DNA of 49,851 bases from CAYJAZ01 sp964369185 (lineage in GTDB: Bacteria; Desulfobacterota; Desulfovibrionia; Desulfovibrionales; Desulfovibrionaceae): positions 1 through 49,851 of the forward strand of contig CAYJEN010000008.1 in NCBI GenBank assembly GCA_964369185.1, given 5' to 3'. This document shows positions 1-8,459 of this stretch, in pieces. Each line of letters starts with the position of its first letter. Position 1 is the first letter of the stretch. A program made the position numbers and the translations under genes. A model generated the notes under the pieces. That model was not told the DNA's origin and ran no database searches. It was given only the letters and a program-made list of their open reading frames with translations.

Positions 1-1
1 G

Positions 2-43
2 CACGCTGACGGTTCAGAAGTCGAAGTTATTAATGTAGATTAA
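2..43 (+). CDS. C-terminal end of an upstream gene (partial)
   Basis: Frame 2 is open from the window edge and ends at TAA (41-43), giving the last 13 residues HADGSEVEVINVD. A good intrinsic terminator follows within 30 bases, which supports this being the true end of a transcribed gene. Too little is present to name a product. Confidence 0.4.
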   Translation, partial: HADGSEVEVINVD

Positions 44-67
44 TAATCAAAGATAGATTGAATTTAT

Positions 68-101
68 AAGAGAGAAAATTTCGGTTTTCTCTCTTTTTTT
101 A
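68..101 (+). terminator. Rho-independent terminator of the upstream gene
   Basis: The arms GAGAGAAAA (70-78) and TTTTCTCTC (85-93) pair perfectly around a six-base loop and run into a T tract. It lies 25 bases after the stop codon of the partial gene at the window edge. Confidence 0.75.
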
Positions 102-175
102 TTTTCGAGAGAAAAACACAATTTTAAAATAAAAAAATCTTCCTTTAAATCTGAAATATCAAGGAAGATTATTTA

Positions 176-324
176 GGGTATGTTTCTAAATTAATTCTTT
201 TGCGTTTTTTCTGCCCCAAAGATGATTTTTTATTCAGTTTATGTATGTTTTGATACACCGCACTTCATAAAAAATCACTTTTGATTGAAAATTCCACAAA
301 ATCTTTGAATTTAGAAACACACCC
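176..324. repeat. MITE-like inverted-repeat element, copy 1
   Basis: This is a 149-bp element. Its left end GGGTATGTTTCTAAATT (176-192) and right end AATTTAGAAACACACCC (308-324) are inverted repeats matching at 16 of 17 positions. It is flanked on both sides by TA (174-175, 325-326), the target duplication typical of IS630/mariner-type elements. A second copy lies at 39040-39202 and shares most of the interior, including GATGATTTTTTATTCAG and the CACTTCATAAAAAAT block. It has no coding capacity. The class assignment and mobilising transposase are inferred. Confidence 0.7.
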
Positions 325-509
325 TATTAATGATTTTTCCACTATACCATCAAAACTAAAGTAGGTTTTTTTATTTTGACGTCTAAGGAATAAACTTTTT
401 TGTAAACTTTTATTCCTTTCTGGCGAGGAACGAGTCGGGAAGAAATAAGGTTTCCAAAGGGGATTATCCCCTTTGGTCGCCGAAGGCACAAAAAAGAAAA
501 GAAAAAATC
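325..509. other. Non-coding block downstream of speA, with a strong hairpin
   Basis: No convincing gene is present here. A perfect 10-bp stem with a three-base loop lies at 454-476 (CCAAAGGGGA/TCCCCTTTGG) and a weaker inverted repeat lies at 387-416 (GGAATAAA/TTTATTCC). On the minus strand the first hairpin follows the speA stop, but it has no T tract, so it is not a canonical terminator. It may instead protect the 3' end of the mRNA, or belong to a palindromic intergenic repeat. From memory, similar GCC-TTCGGCG-CAAAGGGG palindromes follow genes in Desulfovibrio; this was not verified. Confidence 0.4.
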
Positions 510-2426
510 CTATCTTTCAAAGTAGGTGTAACCGCGTACACCTTCTTCATAGGTTTTCATAAGCTGGAAACGTTCTTTTGCAGTCATACGTTTTTCACGA
601 ACTGCTTTTTCTGCCATGCTACGAATATCTTCGATGATACGACGAGGTTCGTATTCTACATAACTGAGGATGTCTTCAATGGTGTCACCACGAATTTCAC
701 GGGCAAATTCATAAGAACCGTCTTCATGAATACGAACAGAAACAACGTGAGTATCGCCTAGTAGGTTATGCAAGTCACCAAGGGTTTCTTGGTATGCACC
801 AACAAGGAATGTTCCTAGATAGTATTCTTCTTCATTGGTTTTGTGAAGACTTAGAGTCGTTTTAAATCCTTGCGGGTCGATGAAGTGATCGATACGTCCG
901 TCAGAGTCACAGGTGAGGTCAGAGAGAATACCTTGTTGAGTTGGCATTTCATTGAGTCTGTGAATTGGCATAATAGGGAAGAGTTGATCAATCGCCCAAG
1001 AGTCCGGAAGTGATTGGAATACTGAGAAGTTACAGTAGTATATATCAGCAATAGAAGCTTCAATAGAATCCATTTCTTTAGGAACGTGCTTGAGTTTATT
1101 TTTTTCTTGAGCAACACGCTTCATAATTGCCCAAAAATAGCGTTCAGCAAGGGTTCTTTCACGAAGAGTAACACGCCCTGCATTGAAGAGCTGCTGCATT
1201 TCGTCGTAATAGTAAAGAGCATCGTTGTAGGATTCTTGAAGATTTCTAAGGTTCAATCCTTGATAAGCTTCACGTAAGTTTACTACAGTTTCAGGAGTGT
1301 TTTCAGGGAGTTCAGTAGGAAGGGTTCCAACTTCAATAATGCTGACATCTAGAATATTGAAAAGAAGAATTGAATAATAAGCAACGGTTGCTCTTCCTGA
1401 TTCTGTAACGATATGAGGATGCTTAATATTGAGTTCATCTAAAATTTTCATTACAGCTTCAATAACGTCGGCGCAGTATTCGTCAAGACTGTAGTTACGT
1501 GAACAAACATAGTTGGTGTTTGAGCCATCGTAATCAACAGCAAGACCGCCTCCAAGATCAAGGTACGCCATATTAGCGCCTTCTTGAACAAGTCCTGCGT
1601 ACATACGAGTTGCTTCGGTAACAGCGGCACGAATGTCACGAATATTAGGTACTTGTGAACCTAGATGATAATGCATAAGCTGAAGACAATCTAGCATTTC
1701 ATTTTCTTTTAATTTATCAACAACATCAATGATTTGAGCTGATGTAAGACCAAAAGATGAACGCTCGCCACCGGATTCTGACCAGTGCCCGCTTGCTTTT
1801 GTGCTAAGTTTTACACGCACACCGATGAGTGGACGAATACCAAGCTTTTTAGAACGCTCGATAACAATATCAAGCTCGTTAGGCATTTCTAAAACGAAGA
1901 AACATTTCAAACCCATACGAAGAGCATGAAGACCTAAGTCAATAAATTCTTCATCTTTATATCCATTACAGATAAGGCAAGCTTCACGGCTACGTAATTG
2001 CGCAACAGCAGCAATAAGTTCAGCTTTTGAGCCAACTTCTAATCCGTGATGATAAGCTGCACCGTATTGAGTAATTTTTTCAACAACTTGCTGTTGTTGG
2101 TTTACTTTAATCGGGAATACACCTCTATATTCGCCTTTGTAGCCTAATTTTGTTATAGCATTGCGAAATGATTGATGTAAAAAAGAAATTTGTGAGTCAA
2201 GAATATTTTCGATACGAAGAAGAACAGGCATATCATAGCCACGGTCTTTAATTCCTTCAATTATTTCATGCACACTAACTTCCGGTCCGCCTGCGCGTCC
2301 GAAAGGTCGTATAGCAACATGACCTTCTTTAGAAATATCGAAAAAACCAGCTCCCCAGTTACGAATCCCGTAAAGCTCGGCAGAGTCTTCAATACTCCAC
2401 TGTTGTAATGGATGCTTTTTTGTCAA
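510..2426 (-). CDS. speA: Biosynthetic arginine decarboxylase
   Basis: This PLP-dependent fold-III decarboxylase converts arginine to agmatine, the first step of one route to putrescine and spermidine. The 638-residue length is normal for SpeA. Visible marks are the PLP-lysine context GVFPIKVNQQQQ (Lys about 107), HYHLGSQ in the barrel, the ESGRA phosphate-binding region, and SDLTCDSDGRID with the conserved C-terminal cysteine. The start is a TTG placed 8 bases after AAGGGGG; a nearby ATG is in another frame. The gene diverges from dinB across about 115 bases. The MTA phosphorylase gene at 29470 would recycle the by-product of spermidine synthesis, so the two fit one polyamine economy. Confidence 0.95.
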   Translation of the reverse strand: MTKKHPLQQWSIEDSAELYGIRNWGAGFFDISKEGHVAIRPFGRAGGPEVSVHEIIEGIKDRGYDMPVLLRIENILDSQISFLHQSFRNAITKLGYKGEYRGVFPIKVNQQQQVVEKITQYGAAYHHGLEVGSKAELIAAVAQLRSREACLICNGYKDEEFIDLGLHALRMGLKCFFVLEMPNELDIVIERSKKLGIRPLIGVRVKLSTKASGHWSESGGERSSFGLTSAQIIDVVDKLKENEMLDCLQLMHYHLGSQVPNIRDIRAAVTEATRMYAGLVQEGANMAYLDLGGGLAVDYDGSNTNYVCSRNYSLDEYCADVIEAVMKILDELNIKHPHIVTESGRATVAYYSILLFNILDVSIIEVGTLPTELPENTPETVVNLREAYQGLNLRNLQESYNDALYYYDEMQQLFNAGRVTLRERTLAERYFWAIMKRVAQEKNKLKHVPKEMDSIEASIADIYYCNFSVFQSLPDSWAIDQLFPIMPIHRLNEMPTQQGILSDLTCDSDGRIDHFIDPQGFKTTLSLHKTNEEEYYLGTFLVGAYQETLGDLHNLLGDTHVVSVRIHEDGSYEFAREIRGDTIEDILSYVEYEPRRIIEDIRSMAEKAVREKRMTAKERFQLMKTYEEGVRGYTYFER

Positions 2427-2541
2427 AGTGCATTCCCCCTTATGAAATCTATTGCAGATTTAACATAAAAATGATAAAAAATAAAGAGAAGAAATGATAA
2501 AAATTTATCTAAAATTATTAGTAGGTTAGAAAGAGAATTTT

Positions 2542-3735
2542 ATGGGTGAAGTTAAAAGTTCACAAATTATTTTTCATGTAGACATGGATGCCTTTTTTGT
2601 GAGCGTAGAAACCTTGTTAAATCCAAGTCTTAAAGGCAAGGCAGTTGTAGTTGGGAGCGATAGCCCGAGGGGTGTAGTAGCCGCAGCATCGTATGAAGCC
2701 AGAAAATTTGGAGTTTTTTCTGCAATGTCTTGCGTGAAAGCCAAACAGCTTTGCCCTCACTTGATATTTGTATATTCAGGAAGACAATATTATTCTGAAA
2801 TATCTCAGAAAGTTATGTCTTGCATACGTTCATTTGCTCCTTTAGTGGAGGTTATGGGCCTAGACGAAGCCTATATTGATGCAAGTGGAATGCACCGATT
2901 TTATGAAAGTCCTTATGCCATGGCAGAGAAAATTCAACAACAAGTTTATGAGGTTACAGGAGGGCTTACTTGCTCGATTGGTATTGCTCCTGTAAGATTT
3001 TTAGCAAAAATTGCATCTGATTTGAATAAACCTCATGGAATTGCTGAAATTAAAGAGCATGAAATTCAAGATTTTCTTAGATACTTAGATTTGTATAAAA
3101 TTCCTCTTGTCGGTAAAAAATTTCTTCAATCGCTCCACGCTCTAGGAATCCGTACTGCCGGAGATGCGCAAAACTACAGTAAAGATTTTTTTGAAAGAAA
3201 ATTCGGAAAGCAAGGAGTAATGCTCTTTGAAAGAGTGCATGGAATTGATAATACGCCTATTGTTTCTTATCATGAGCCTAAATCTGAAAGCGCAGAAAAT
3301 ACTTTAGATGTGGATACTAAAGATAAAGAGGAGCTAAAATCTTATTTAAAAGTTCATGCTGAAAGAATCGCAAAAGGTCTGCGAAAAATTGATAAAAAAG
3401 CAAGTGTTGTGACTTTAAAAATCAAATATTCAGATTTCAAACAGATTACTCGTCAAATGTCGATATCAGCTCCTACATGTTCAGCAAAAACTCTTTATGA
3501 AGCGGGGGTTTTCTTGCTTGATAAAGAAGAACTTAGTCAGGCGGTTAGACTTATAGGATTAGGAGCTTCTCAATTCGATGTGAAGAAAAAAATCGAACAG
3601 GCAACTCTTTGTGATGACTTGTTTAGTAAGACTTCTAATTTTAATGTTAGTCATGAAGAAGAAAAGCAAAGAGAAAAAATTGAAAAAACTCTTGACCTTA
3701 TCAAAGATAAATACGGTAAGCATATTTTGAAATAG
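2542..3735 (+). CDS. dinB: DNA polymerase IV (Y family)
   Basis: This is an error-prone translesion polymerase. Metal ligands are visible in HVDMDAFF (Asp14, Asp16) and MGLDEAYID (Asp108, Glu109). Other family marks are YEARKFGVFSAM and the helix-hairpin-helix region following CSIGIAPVRFLAK. The 397-residue length is slightly longer than usual. The C-terminal tail contains QATLCDDLF, which resembles a beta-clamp binding motif; that reading is inference. The gene is probably monocistronic, because nadD behind it has its own promoter. No LexA-type operator was recognised upstream. Confidence 0.93.
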   Translation: MGEVKSSQIIFHVDMDAFFVSVETLLNPSLKGKAVVVGSDSPRGVVAAASYEARKFGVFSAMSCVKAKQLCPHLIFVYSGRQYYSEISQKVMSCIRSFAPLVEVMGLDEAYIDASGMHRFYESPYAMAEKIQQQVYEVTGGLTCSIGIAPVRFLAKIASDLNKPHGIAEIKEHEIQDFLRYLDLYKIPLVGKKFLQSLHALGIRTAGDAQNYSKDFFERKFGKQGVMLFERVHGIDNTPIVSYHEPKSESAENTLDVDTKDKEELKSYLKVHAERIAKGLRKIDKKASVVTLKIKYSDFKQITRQMSISAPTCSAKTLYEAGVFLLDKEELSQAVRLIGLGASQFDVKKKIEQATLCDDLFSKTSNFNVSHEEEKQREKIEKTLDLIKDKYGKHILK

Positions 3736-3738
3736 ATT

Positions 3739-3766
3739 TTGACAGAAAAAAAATTTCTGTTATATT
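3739..3766 (+). promoter_or_regulatory. Sigma-70-type promoter for nadD
   Basis: TTGACA (3739-3744) and TATATT (3761-3766) are separated by 16 bases, about 90 bases before the nadD start. The spacer region also forms a small ACAGAAA/TTTCTGT inverted repeat, which may be incidental. Confidence 0.55.
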
Positions 3767-3853
3767 CTATCATCATAAATATAAAAATATTTGAAAATAT
3801 TGATTATACATTATTTAGGAAGATAAAATACTGAAAGGTGGTTAGGAAATATC

Positions 3854-4513
3854 ATGCAAAGAGTTGGATTTTTTGGGGGAACTTTTAATCCCGTACATAT
3901 AGCGCATATTCGTATGGCTTTAGAAGTCTATGAAATGTGTAATCTTGATAATTTGCATTTTGTTCCTGCTCCTGTTCCGCCACACAAACAAAAGGCGGGT
4001 CTTCTTGATTTTGCTACAAGAGTCAAGCTTCTTAAACTTGCTTTTGATGAATATAATCTACATGATAGCTTTTTTATAAGTGAGCATGAAAATACGATGA
4101 GTGGTCCATCATACACTTATGATAGCCTGCAGGTTTGGGCTGAACTTTATAAAACAAAACCATATTTTATAGTAGGACTTGAAGACTTTGTTCAGCTTCA
4201 TACTTGGAAAAAGGGTTTAGAACTTAGTAAGTTTACAAATTTTATTGTTGTAAAGCGTGCAACCTATACTATTGCTGATTTTCATAATATTATGAGTTCG
4301 TATTGGGAAAAATCTTTAGAAAAAATATCTGATAGTAAATACTCTGTGTTAGGTTCAACCATAGAATATCTTGAAACATCTCGTATTGATGTTTCTTCCA
4401 CTCAGATACGAAATATAATGAAAGAAAAAAGAAATGTATCAGGATTGTTACCTGAAAGCGTGCGCCATTATATTCAAGATAATTCTATGATTGTTGAAAC
4501 TTGGAAGAGTTAG
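3854..4513 (+). CDS. nadD: Nicotinate-nucleotide adenylyltransferase
   Basis: The enzyme makes deamido-NAD from nicotinate mononucleotide and ATP in NAD synthesis. The N-terminal nucleotidyltransferase signature GFFGGTFNPVHIAHIR (residues 5-20) carries the HxxH motif. The C-terminal DVSSTQIRNIM corresponds to the S-T-x-x-R motif. The 219-residue length is normal. The gene stands alone between dinB and the convergent pyridoxal kinase gene, with its own promoter. Confidence 0.93.
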   Translation: MQRVGFFGGTFNPVHIAHIRMALEVYEMCNLDNLHFVPAPVPPHKQKAGLLDFATRVKLLKLAFDEYNLHDSFFISEHENTMSGPSYTYDSLQVWAELYKTKPYFIVGLEDFVQLHTWKKGLELSKFTNFIVVKRATYTIADFHNIMSSYWEKSLEKISDSKYSVLGSTIEYLETSRIDVSSTQIRNIMKEKRNVSGLLPESVRHYIQDNSMIVETWKS

Positions 4514-4672
4514 AGCATGTGATTCCAGTTTATTATTTCTTGAAAATAATTGTAATTAATTCAATATATTATAGGTTTGCTTTATATTTTTATTTTAGTC
4601 ACCCTTCTAATGTATCTTATCCGTATGAAATGAATTGACGTGAGTTAATATATTAGAAAATAAGTTCTTTTA

Positions 4673-4689
4673 GGGTATGTTTCTAAATC
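4673..4689. repeat. Solo end of the inverted-repeat element
   Basis: GGGTATGTTTCTAAATC matches the left end of the elements at 176 and 39040 and is also preceded by TA (4671-4672). No partner end is visible nearby. It overlaps the stop codon of the pyridoxal kinase gene (4683-4685 on the minus strand), so part of that gene's 3' end may come from a decayed insertion. Confidence 0.5.
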
Positions 4690-5674
4690 TTCTTAATATC
4701 GAGTAGATTTTCAAATAGAATACCTTCTCTTGAAATTGTTTGCGCTTGATAGGTTGTTTCAATCGCTTTTGTAACGAAACTTATAGCATATTCCAGTGCT
4801 TTTTCTAAAGAATTATTTTGTAGAATTGCTCCGGTAAAAGCAGAGGCGAAAGTATCGCCGGTACCGGGGTAAAATGCAGGAATATAAGGTCTATCAAGCA
4901 GATGAAACTTATCTTTTGTTTTTTCGTAGGCAAGAACTGAAACTTTAGAATTATCATCAGTTGGAATTGATGTAATTACAGCAACTTTTGGTCCTTTTTC
5001 TGTAAGAGCTNNNNNNNNNNNNNNNNNNNNNNNNNNNNNNNNNNNNNNNNNNNNNNNNNNNNNNNNNNNNNNNNNNNNNNNNNNNNNNNNNNNNNNNNNN
5101 NNNNNNNNNNATCAGTTGGAATTGATGTAATTACAGCAACTTTTGGTCCTTTTTCTGTAAGAGCTTTTGCGAATTTTTTTATATCGTTAAGATTACGTTT
5201 CACAGGTTCTTCATCTAAAAGAAAACATACTTCTGAGTAGTTTGGAGTAATAAAATCAGCTTTTGTAATAAGATTTCGCATAGCTAGAACAATATCAGGG
5301 GTTATTGTTGGGTCTAGAACTCCATTGTCACCCATAACAGGGTCAATTACTGCAACACCGCCATCTAAAAGATAATCTTTAATTGCCCGCTCTACAATTT
5401 CAACTTGAGTATGATTTGCTAGAAATCCCGAATAGACACCGTCAAACTTCAAGTTTAATGCCTGCCAATGATCTAATATTTTAGGAAGCTCTGGGGTGAG
5501 ATCGCAGAAAGTAAAGTCTGTAAATTCAGTTGTATGAGTTGATAACACCGCCGTTGGAAGAGGGCAAACTTGTATGCCCATTGCAGATAAAAGTGGAATA
5601 ACAATAGTCAAAGATGTGCGCCCGAAACCTGAAATATCGTGAATTGCCATAAGGCGTTTAGGGATAGTATTCAT
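4683..5674 (-). CDS. pdxY: Pyridoxal kinase (interrupted only by an assembly gap)
   Basis: The enzyme phosphorylates pyridoxal in the vitamin B6 salvage pathway. The N-terminal part has the ribokinase-like MAIHDISGFGRTSLT and VIDPVMGDNG motifs. The C-terminal part, beyond the N run, has PGTGDTFASAFTG with the catalytic GTGD aspartate. The 100 N (5011-5110) are flanked by identical 55-bp copies (4956-5010 and 5111-5165). Collapsing them joins the frame exactly (IPTD then DNSKVS) and gives a 278-residue protein ending at TAG, close to normal length. It should therefore be annotated as intact. The permease gene upstream ends 12 bases before this start, so the two are probably cotranscribed. PdxY versus PdxK is not certain. 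Confidence 0.88.
4956..5165. other. Assembly gap with duplicated 55-bp edges
   Basis: Exactly 100 N lie at 5011-5110. The 55 bases before (4956-5010) and after (5111-5165) are identical. This is the pattern left when two contigs that overlap by one k-mer are scaffolded with a fixed-size gap. The real sequence most likely has one copy and no gap. Confidence 0.93.
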
Positions 5675-5686
5675 AAGTAATCCTTT

Positions 5687-6568
5687 TTAAGCAAATAGTG
5701 GCTGTAGCCAAATAATAACGGTGAGCGAAAGTACCGCTATTATAAGCAGAGTTATGAATTTGCTTGATAAATATTTTTGTGCGCGTGCCCCGAGGCTCAT
5801 TCCAATCAAACCACCAACTCCAAAAAGAGTGCCAAGCATAAAATCTGGCATGAGTGCGCGTTCAGGGTGTATAAAAGCTAATATATAATAGATGATTACA
5901 CCTAAAACAGAGCTTATGTAAGTACAAAATAAAGTTGCGCCGGAAGTTACATAAATTGGAAGCTTATAGTAGGAAAGCAAGAAAGGTGCAACAATAGCAC
6001 CACCGCCTATTCCATAAATTCCACCGAAAAATGCAATTATTCCAGATAGAAAGAAAATTGATTTTGTAGAATAAGAATATTCTTTTCCATCAAAAGAAAA
6101 TACGCATTTTTCTGAACTATCTTCAATTATTACAAGAGAATCAGGATTAGTTGGTTTTTTACGAGCTAAATCTTTTCTGAATAAATCTTTTCCCATTCGC
6201 CAAATTAAATAAATAATGATACAAGCGGCATATTTTTTGAATAATTCTGAATCTGTAACAATATAGCAGCGAGTTAAAACACCAAGAACAACTCCGGGGA
6301 AAGCACCAAAGGTTAAAGCTTTTGCAAGAGGTGTAAGAAAACGCTTTTCTTTATAAAATCTGTAAACTCCTGCCGGAATTGCAATCAGATTATAGAATTG
6401 GTTTGTTGCGCTCACAGAAGGTGCGGTATAATTGAGGAACTCTATTTGAAAAGGAAGAATCAAAAAAGCACCCGACAAGCCACTCATACTTGTAAAAAAA
6501 GAGAGTAAAGCAGCTGCTAAAGGTGGAATATACCACGCAATTTCTATTTCGGCTATTGGAAAATACAT
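5687..6568 (-). CDS. TauE/SafE-family membrane permease
   Basis: The 293-residue protein is strongly hydrophobic, with about eight membrane segments in two halves. Each half begins with a glycine-rich motif (SGLSGAFLILP near residue 30 and YGIGGGAIVAPFLLS near 195), the hallmark of the TauE/SafE (formerly DUF81) family. Members export sulfite, sulfonates or other sulfur-containing anions, but the substrate cannot be read from sequence. A charged loop at about residues 130-165 separates the halves. It probably forms a two-gene operon with pdxY downstream. Confidence 0.85.
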   Translation of the reverse strand: MYFPIAEIEIAWYIPPLAAALLSFFTSMSGLSGAFLILPFQIEFLNYTAPSVSATNQFYNLIAIPAGVYRFYKEKRFLTPLAKALTFGAFPGVVLGVLTRCYIVTDSELFKKYAACIIIYLIWRMGKDLFRKDLARKKPTNPDSLVIIEDSSEKCVFSFDGKEYSYSTKSIFFLSGIIAFFGGIYGIGGGAIVAPFLLSYYKLPIYVTSGATLFCTYISSVLGVIIYYILAFIHPERALMPDFMLGTLFGVGGLIGMSLGARAQKYLSSKFITLLIIAVLSLTVIIWLQPLFA

Positions 6569-6739
6569 ACTAACCCCTTGTTTGAAAAAATGACATTAAC
6601 ACAAAAAATTAGATAATTCTATAAAATTTTATAGCTGTAATCTATTGAAATTATTAATAAAAAATTAAACTTGAAAATATAGCTTGAGATTTATTTTGCA
6701 ATAGAGTATTTTTCATGTATCTTAAAATTGGAGTTGAAT

Positions 6740-7315
6740 ATGATAAAAAGCATACGTTTACTTGCTGTATTATTTTTTGTTATGATTTCTTTACAAGGTT
6801 GCTTACCTGCGGCAATGGTTGAATTGGAATATCCAGCACCGCATTCTTCATTTTTTCCAAGCCCAAGTGCGCCAAAGCTTAGCGTTGTTCTTTTTGAAGA
6901 TATTCGCACTGATTTAAATGTAGGAATGAAGAGAGACGGAACTTACTATACTGCTACATCATCGGTTGCGCAGTGGGTATCTCGTGCGTTAGCTGACGAA
7001 CTTTCAATTATGGGCCCACAAGTTTCATTTGCTCAAAATCTTTCAGAAGCAGAATCTGCAAATCCTGATTATATTGTAACAGGAAAAGTTACAGATGTTT
7101 GGGTGAAAGAAACAAATCTAGCAAGCTATTCTGCAAGCATAAAAGTAAGCTTTGAACTAATGCAAGGATATAATGTACTATATTCTGAAACACTTACCGC
7201 TATGCAAGAAACACAAACTGTTCCAACATCAACAACAGTTCAAAAATTATTAAGCAATACTTTAAGTGAGATTACTTCTGTTGCTGCTTCAAAAATCAGT
7301 GAAAGAACAAAGTAA
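6740..7315 (+). CDS. Predicted outer-membrane lipoprotein
   Basis: A signal peptide ending in the lipobox LQGC puts the lipidated cysteine at residue 21. A low-complexity stretch with prolines and serines follows, then an alpha/beta domain of about 150 residues. I chose the ATG at 6740 because GGAG lies 6 bases before it; an upstream in-frame TTG would start inside that site. The region VVLFEDIRTDLNVG and the overall length loosely recall YajG-like lipoproteins, but I do not recognise the family with confidence. It is a single gene with its own terminator, divergent from the permease gene. Confidence 0.75.
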   Translation: MIKSIRLLAVLFFVMISLQGCLPAAMVELEYPAPHSSFFPSPSAPKLSVVLFEDIRTDLNVGMKRDGTYYTATSSVAQWVSRALADELSIMGPQVSFAQNLSEAESANPDYIVTGKVTDVWVKETNLASYSASIKVSFELMQGYNVLYSETLTAMQETQTVPTSTTVQKLLSNTLSEITSVAASKISERTK

Positions 7316-7362
7316 TTTGTTAAGCAAGAAAGTATAGCATTTTGCAAAACGCTATAAAAATA

Positions 7363-7397
7363 AAACCAAGCTAATTTAAACTAGCTTGGTTTTTTTA
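7363..7397. terminator. Bidirectional terminator between the lipoprotein gene and flgM
   Basis: An 11-bp perfect stem, AAACCAAGCTA (7363-7373) with TAGCTTGGTTT (7382-7392), is followed by T on the plus strand and by a T-rich tract on the minus strand. It serves both convergent genes. Confidence 0.85.
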
Positions 7398-7418
7398 TAT
7401 TTTATTTTTGGAAAAAAA

Positions 7419-7739
7419 TTATAGTAGAACTGTTTCGTCTTGTAGAAGATTGAAGGCGAGTTTTTTTGTATCGATAACGTAAGTGCCGTTCGCTATTCTA
7501 TTTTTGATTTCATCAATTTTTTGCTGTCTGATATCAGCGGTGGACATTGCAACTTTATATGCCTCAGTGCGCAATATACCTTCTGTTGAAACGTTTACAA
7601 CATCGCCAACAGATGAACTTGCTTGTGCACTAGAAGCTTCACTTACTGAGCTTACTTGTGAAGGTGCGTAAGTACGCGAAGTTGCAGTGTTTGATACTTT
7701 TGGATAAGAGCTATTGTTAGAGGTTCGTTTTATATTCAT
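7419..7739 (-). CDS. flgM: Negative regulator of flagellin synthesis (anti-sigma-28)
   Basis: FlgM binds and inhibits the flagellar sigma factor FliA until the hook is complete and FlgM is exported. The 106-residue protein has a disordered serine/threonine-rich N-terminal half. Its C-terminal half is typical: RQQKIDEIKNRIANGTY followed by a second helix ending in LLQDE, which is the sigma-binding region. GGAG precedes the ATG. Its start overlaps the end of the preceding gene by 23 bases, so translation is likely coupled. A sigma-28-like promoter lies upstream of that gene. Confidence 0.88.
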   Translation of the reverse strand: MNIKRTSNNSSYPKVSNTATSRTYAPSQVSSVSEASSAQASSSVGDVVNVSTEGILRTEAYKVAMSTADIRQQKIDEIKNRIANGTYVIDTKKLAFNLLQDETVLL

Positions 7740-8235
7740 AATGTTCTCCGAGGCTGTAAGGCGGAATACTTAGAGTTATTTCGTTTATTTTTTCAGAAGT
7801 AATATCCCAAAATAAATTTAGAATTTCCACTTTTTGTTTTCCAGTAATTTCAAATATTTCATGTTCTTTTTTTTGAAGAACACGAATAGTTTGTGATAGA
7901 AAATTATATTGTAGCTGAAGATTTACATTCAGCTTTTTTTCAACTTCAGACTTAATCTCTTTTATAATAGAGTTTGTTGTATTCGTGAAGAGAAGGTTAC
8001 TATAAACTTCTTTTGAAATTTTATCTAGTAAAAGTTTTTGCCTAAGATTTGAGCTTTCTGAACTTTTTCTTTGTAGAAGTTGTTCTTTTGCTCTTAGAAC
8101 TGTTTCATGTAAATGCTCTAGACTATTTATGTTATCCTGAACTGCATTATTAGCTTTATTTAACGCATCGGATTTTAGAGTATTTTTTATATGCTCCTGA
8201 GAATAAATATTGTTTTGATTTTTGAATTTTTGCAT
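7717..8235 (-). CDS. Probable flagellar chaperone FlgN-like protein
   Basis: This is a 172-residue protein predicted to be almost wholly helical, rich in Lys, Glu, Asn and Gln, with no membrane segment. I do not see a diagnostic motif. The FlgN assignment rests on size, helical character, its place directly before flgM with a 23-base overlap, and the sigma-28-like promoter in front. FlgN chaperones the hook-filament junction proteins FlgK and FlgL. AAAGGA precedes the ATG by 6 bases. Confidence 0.6.
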   Translation of the reverse strand: MQKFKNQNNIYSQEHIKNTLKSDALNKANNAVQDNINSLEHLHETVLRAKEQLLQRKSSESSNLRQKLLLDKISKEVYSNLLFTNTTNSIIKEIKSEVEKKLNVNLQLQYNFLSQTIRVLQKKEHEIFEITGKQKVEILNLFWDITSEKINEITLSIPPYSLGEHYEYKTNL

Positions 8236-8265
8236 AACTAATCCTTTCAGCTTTACATGTCAAAC

Positions 8266-8292
8266 CTATCGACAGAAAATAAAAAATCTTTA
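8266..8292 (-). promoter_or_regulatory. Sigma-28 (FliA) type promoter for flgN-flgM
   Basis: Read on the minus strand, TAAA (8289-8292), 15 bases, then GTCGATAG (8266-8273) matches the flagellar consensus TAAA-N15-GCCGATAA with two mismatches in the second element. It ends 30 bases before the start codon at 8235. Flagellar late genes, including flgM, are classic FliA targets, so sequence and context agree. Confidence 0.65.
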
Positions 8293-8459
8293 GACTTTGT
8301 TGAATTAATTAATATAGAGAGCACTCTTTAGCGTTTTCAGGATAAAAAATATTTTCATTCTATCATTAAAACTTGCTATTATGTGAAAAAAAGAGTATCT
8401 TGTCTGTCTCTCATTGTATGATTGAGTAAAAGAAAAACGCAAAATTTAAAAGGTTACAC

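Noticed and set aside
265..489. 74-residue minus-strand reading frame
   Set aside because: It runs into the inverted-repeat element, covers the 454-476 hairpin, has no ribosome-binding site that I can see and no protein-like composition.
4976..5110. pdxY as a pseudogene or truncated gene
   Set aside because: The break coincides with the N run and its duplicated edges; the collapsed sequence is open and complete.
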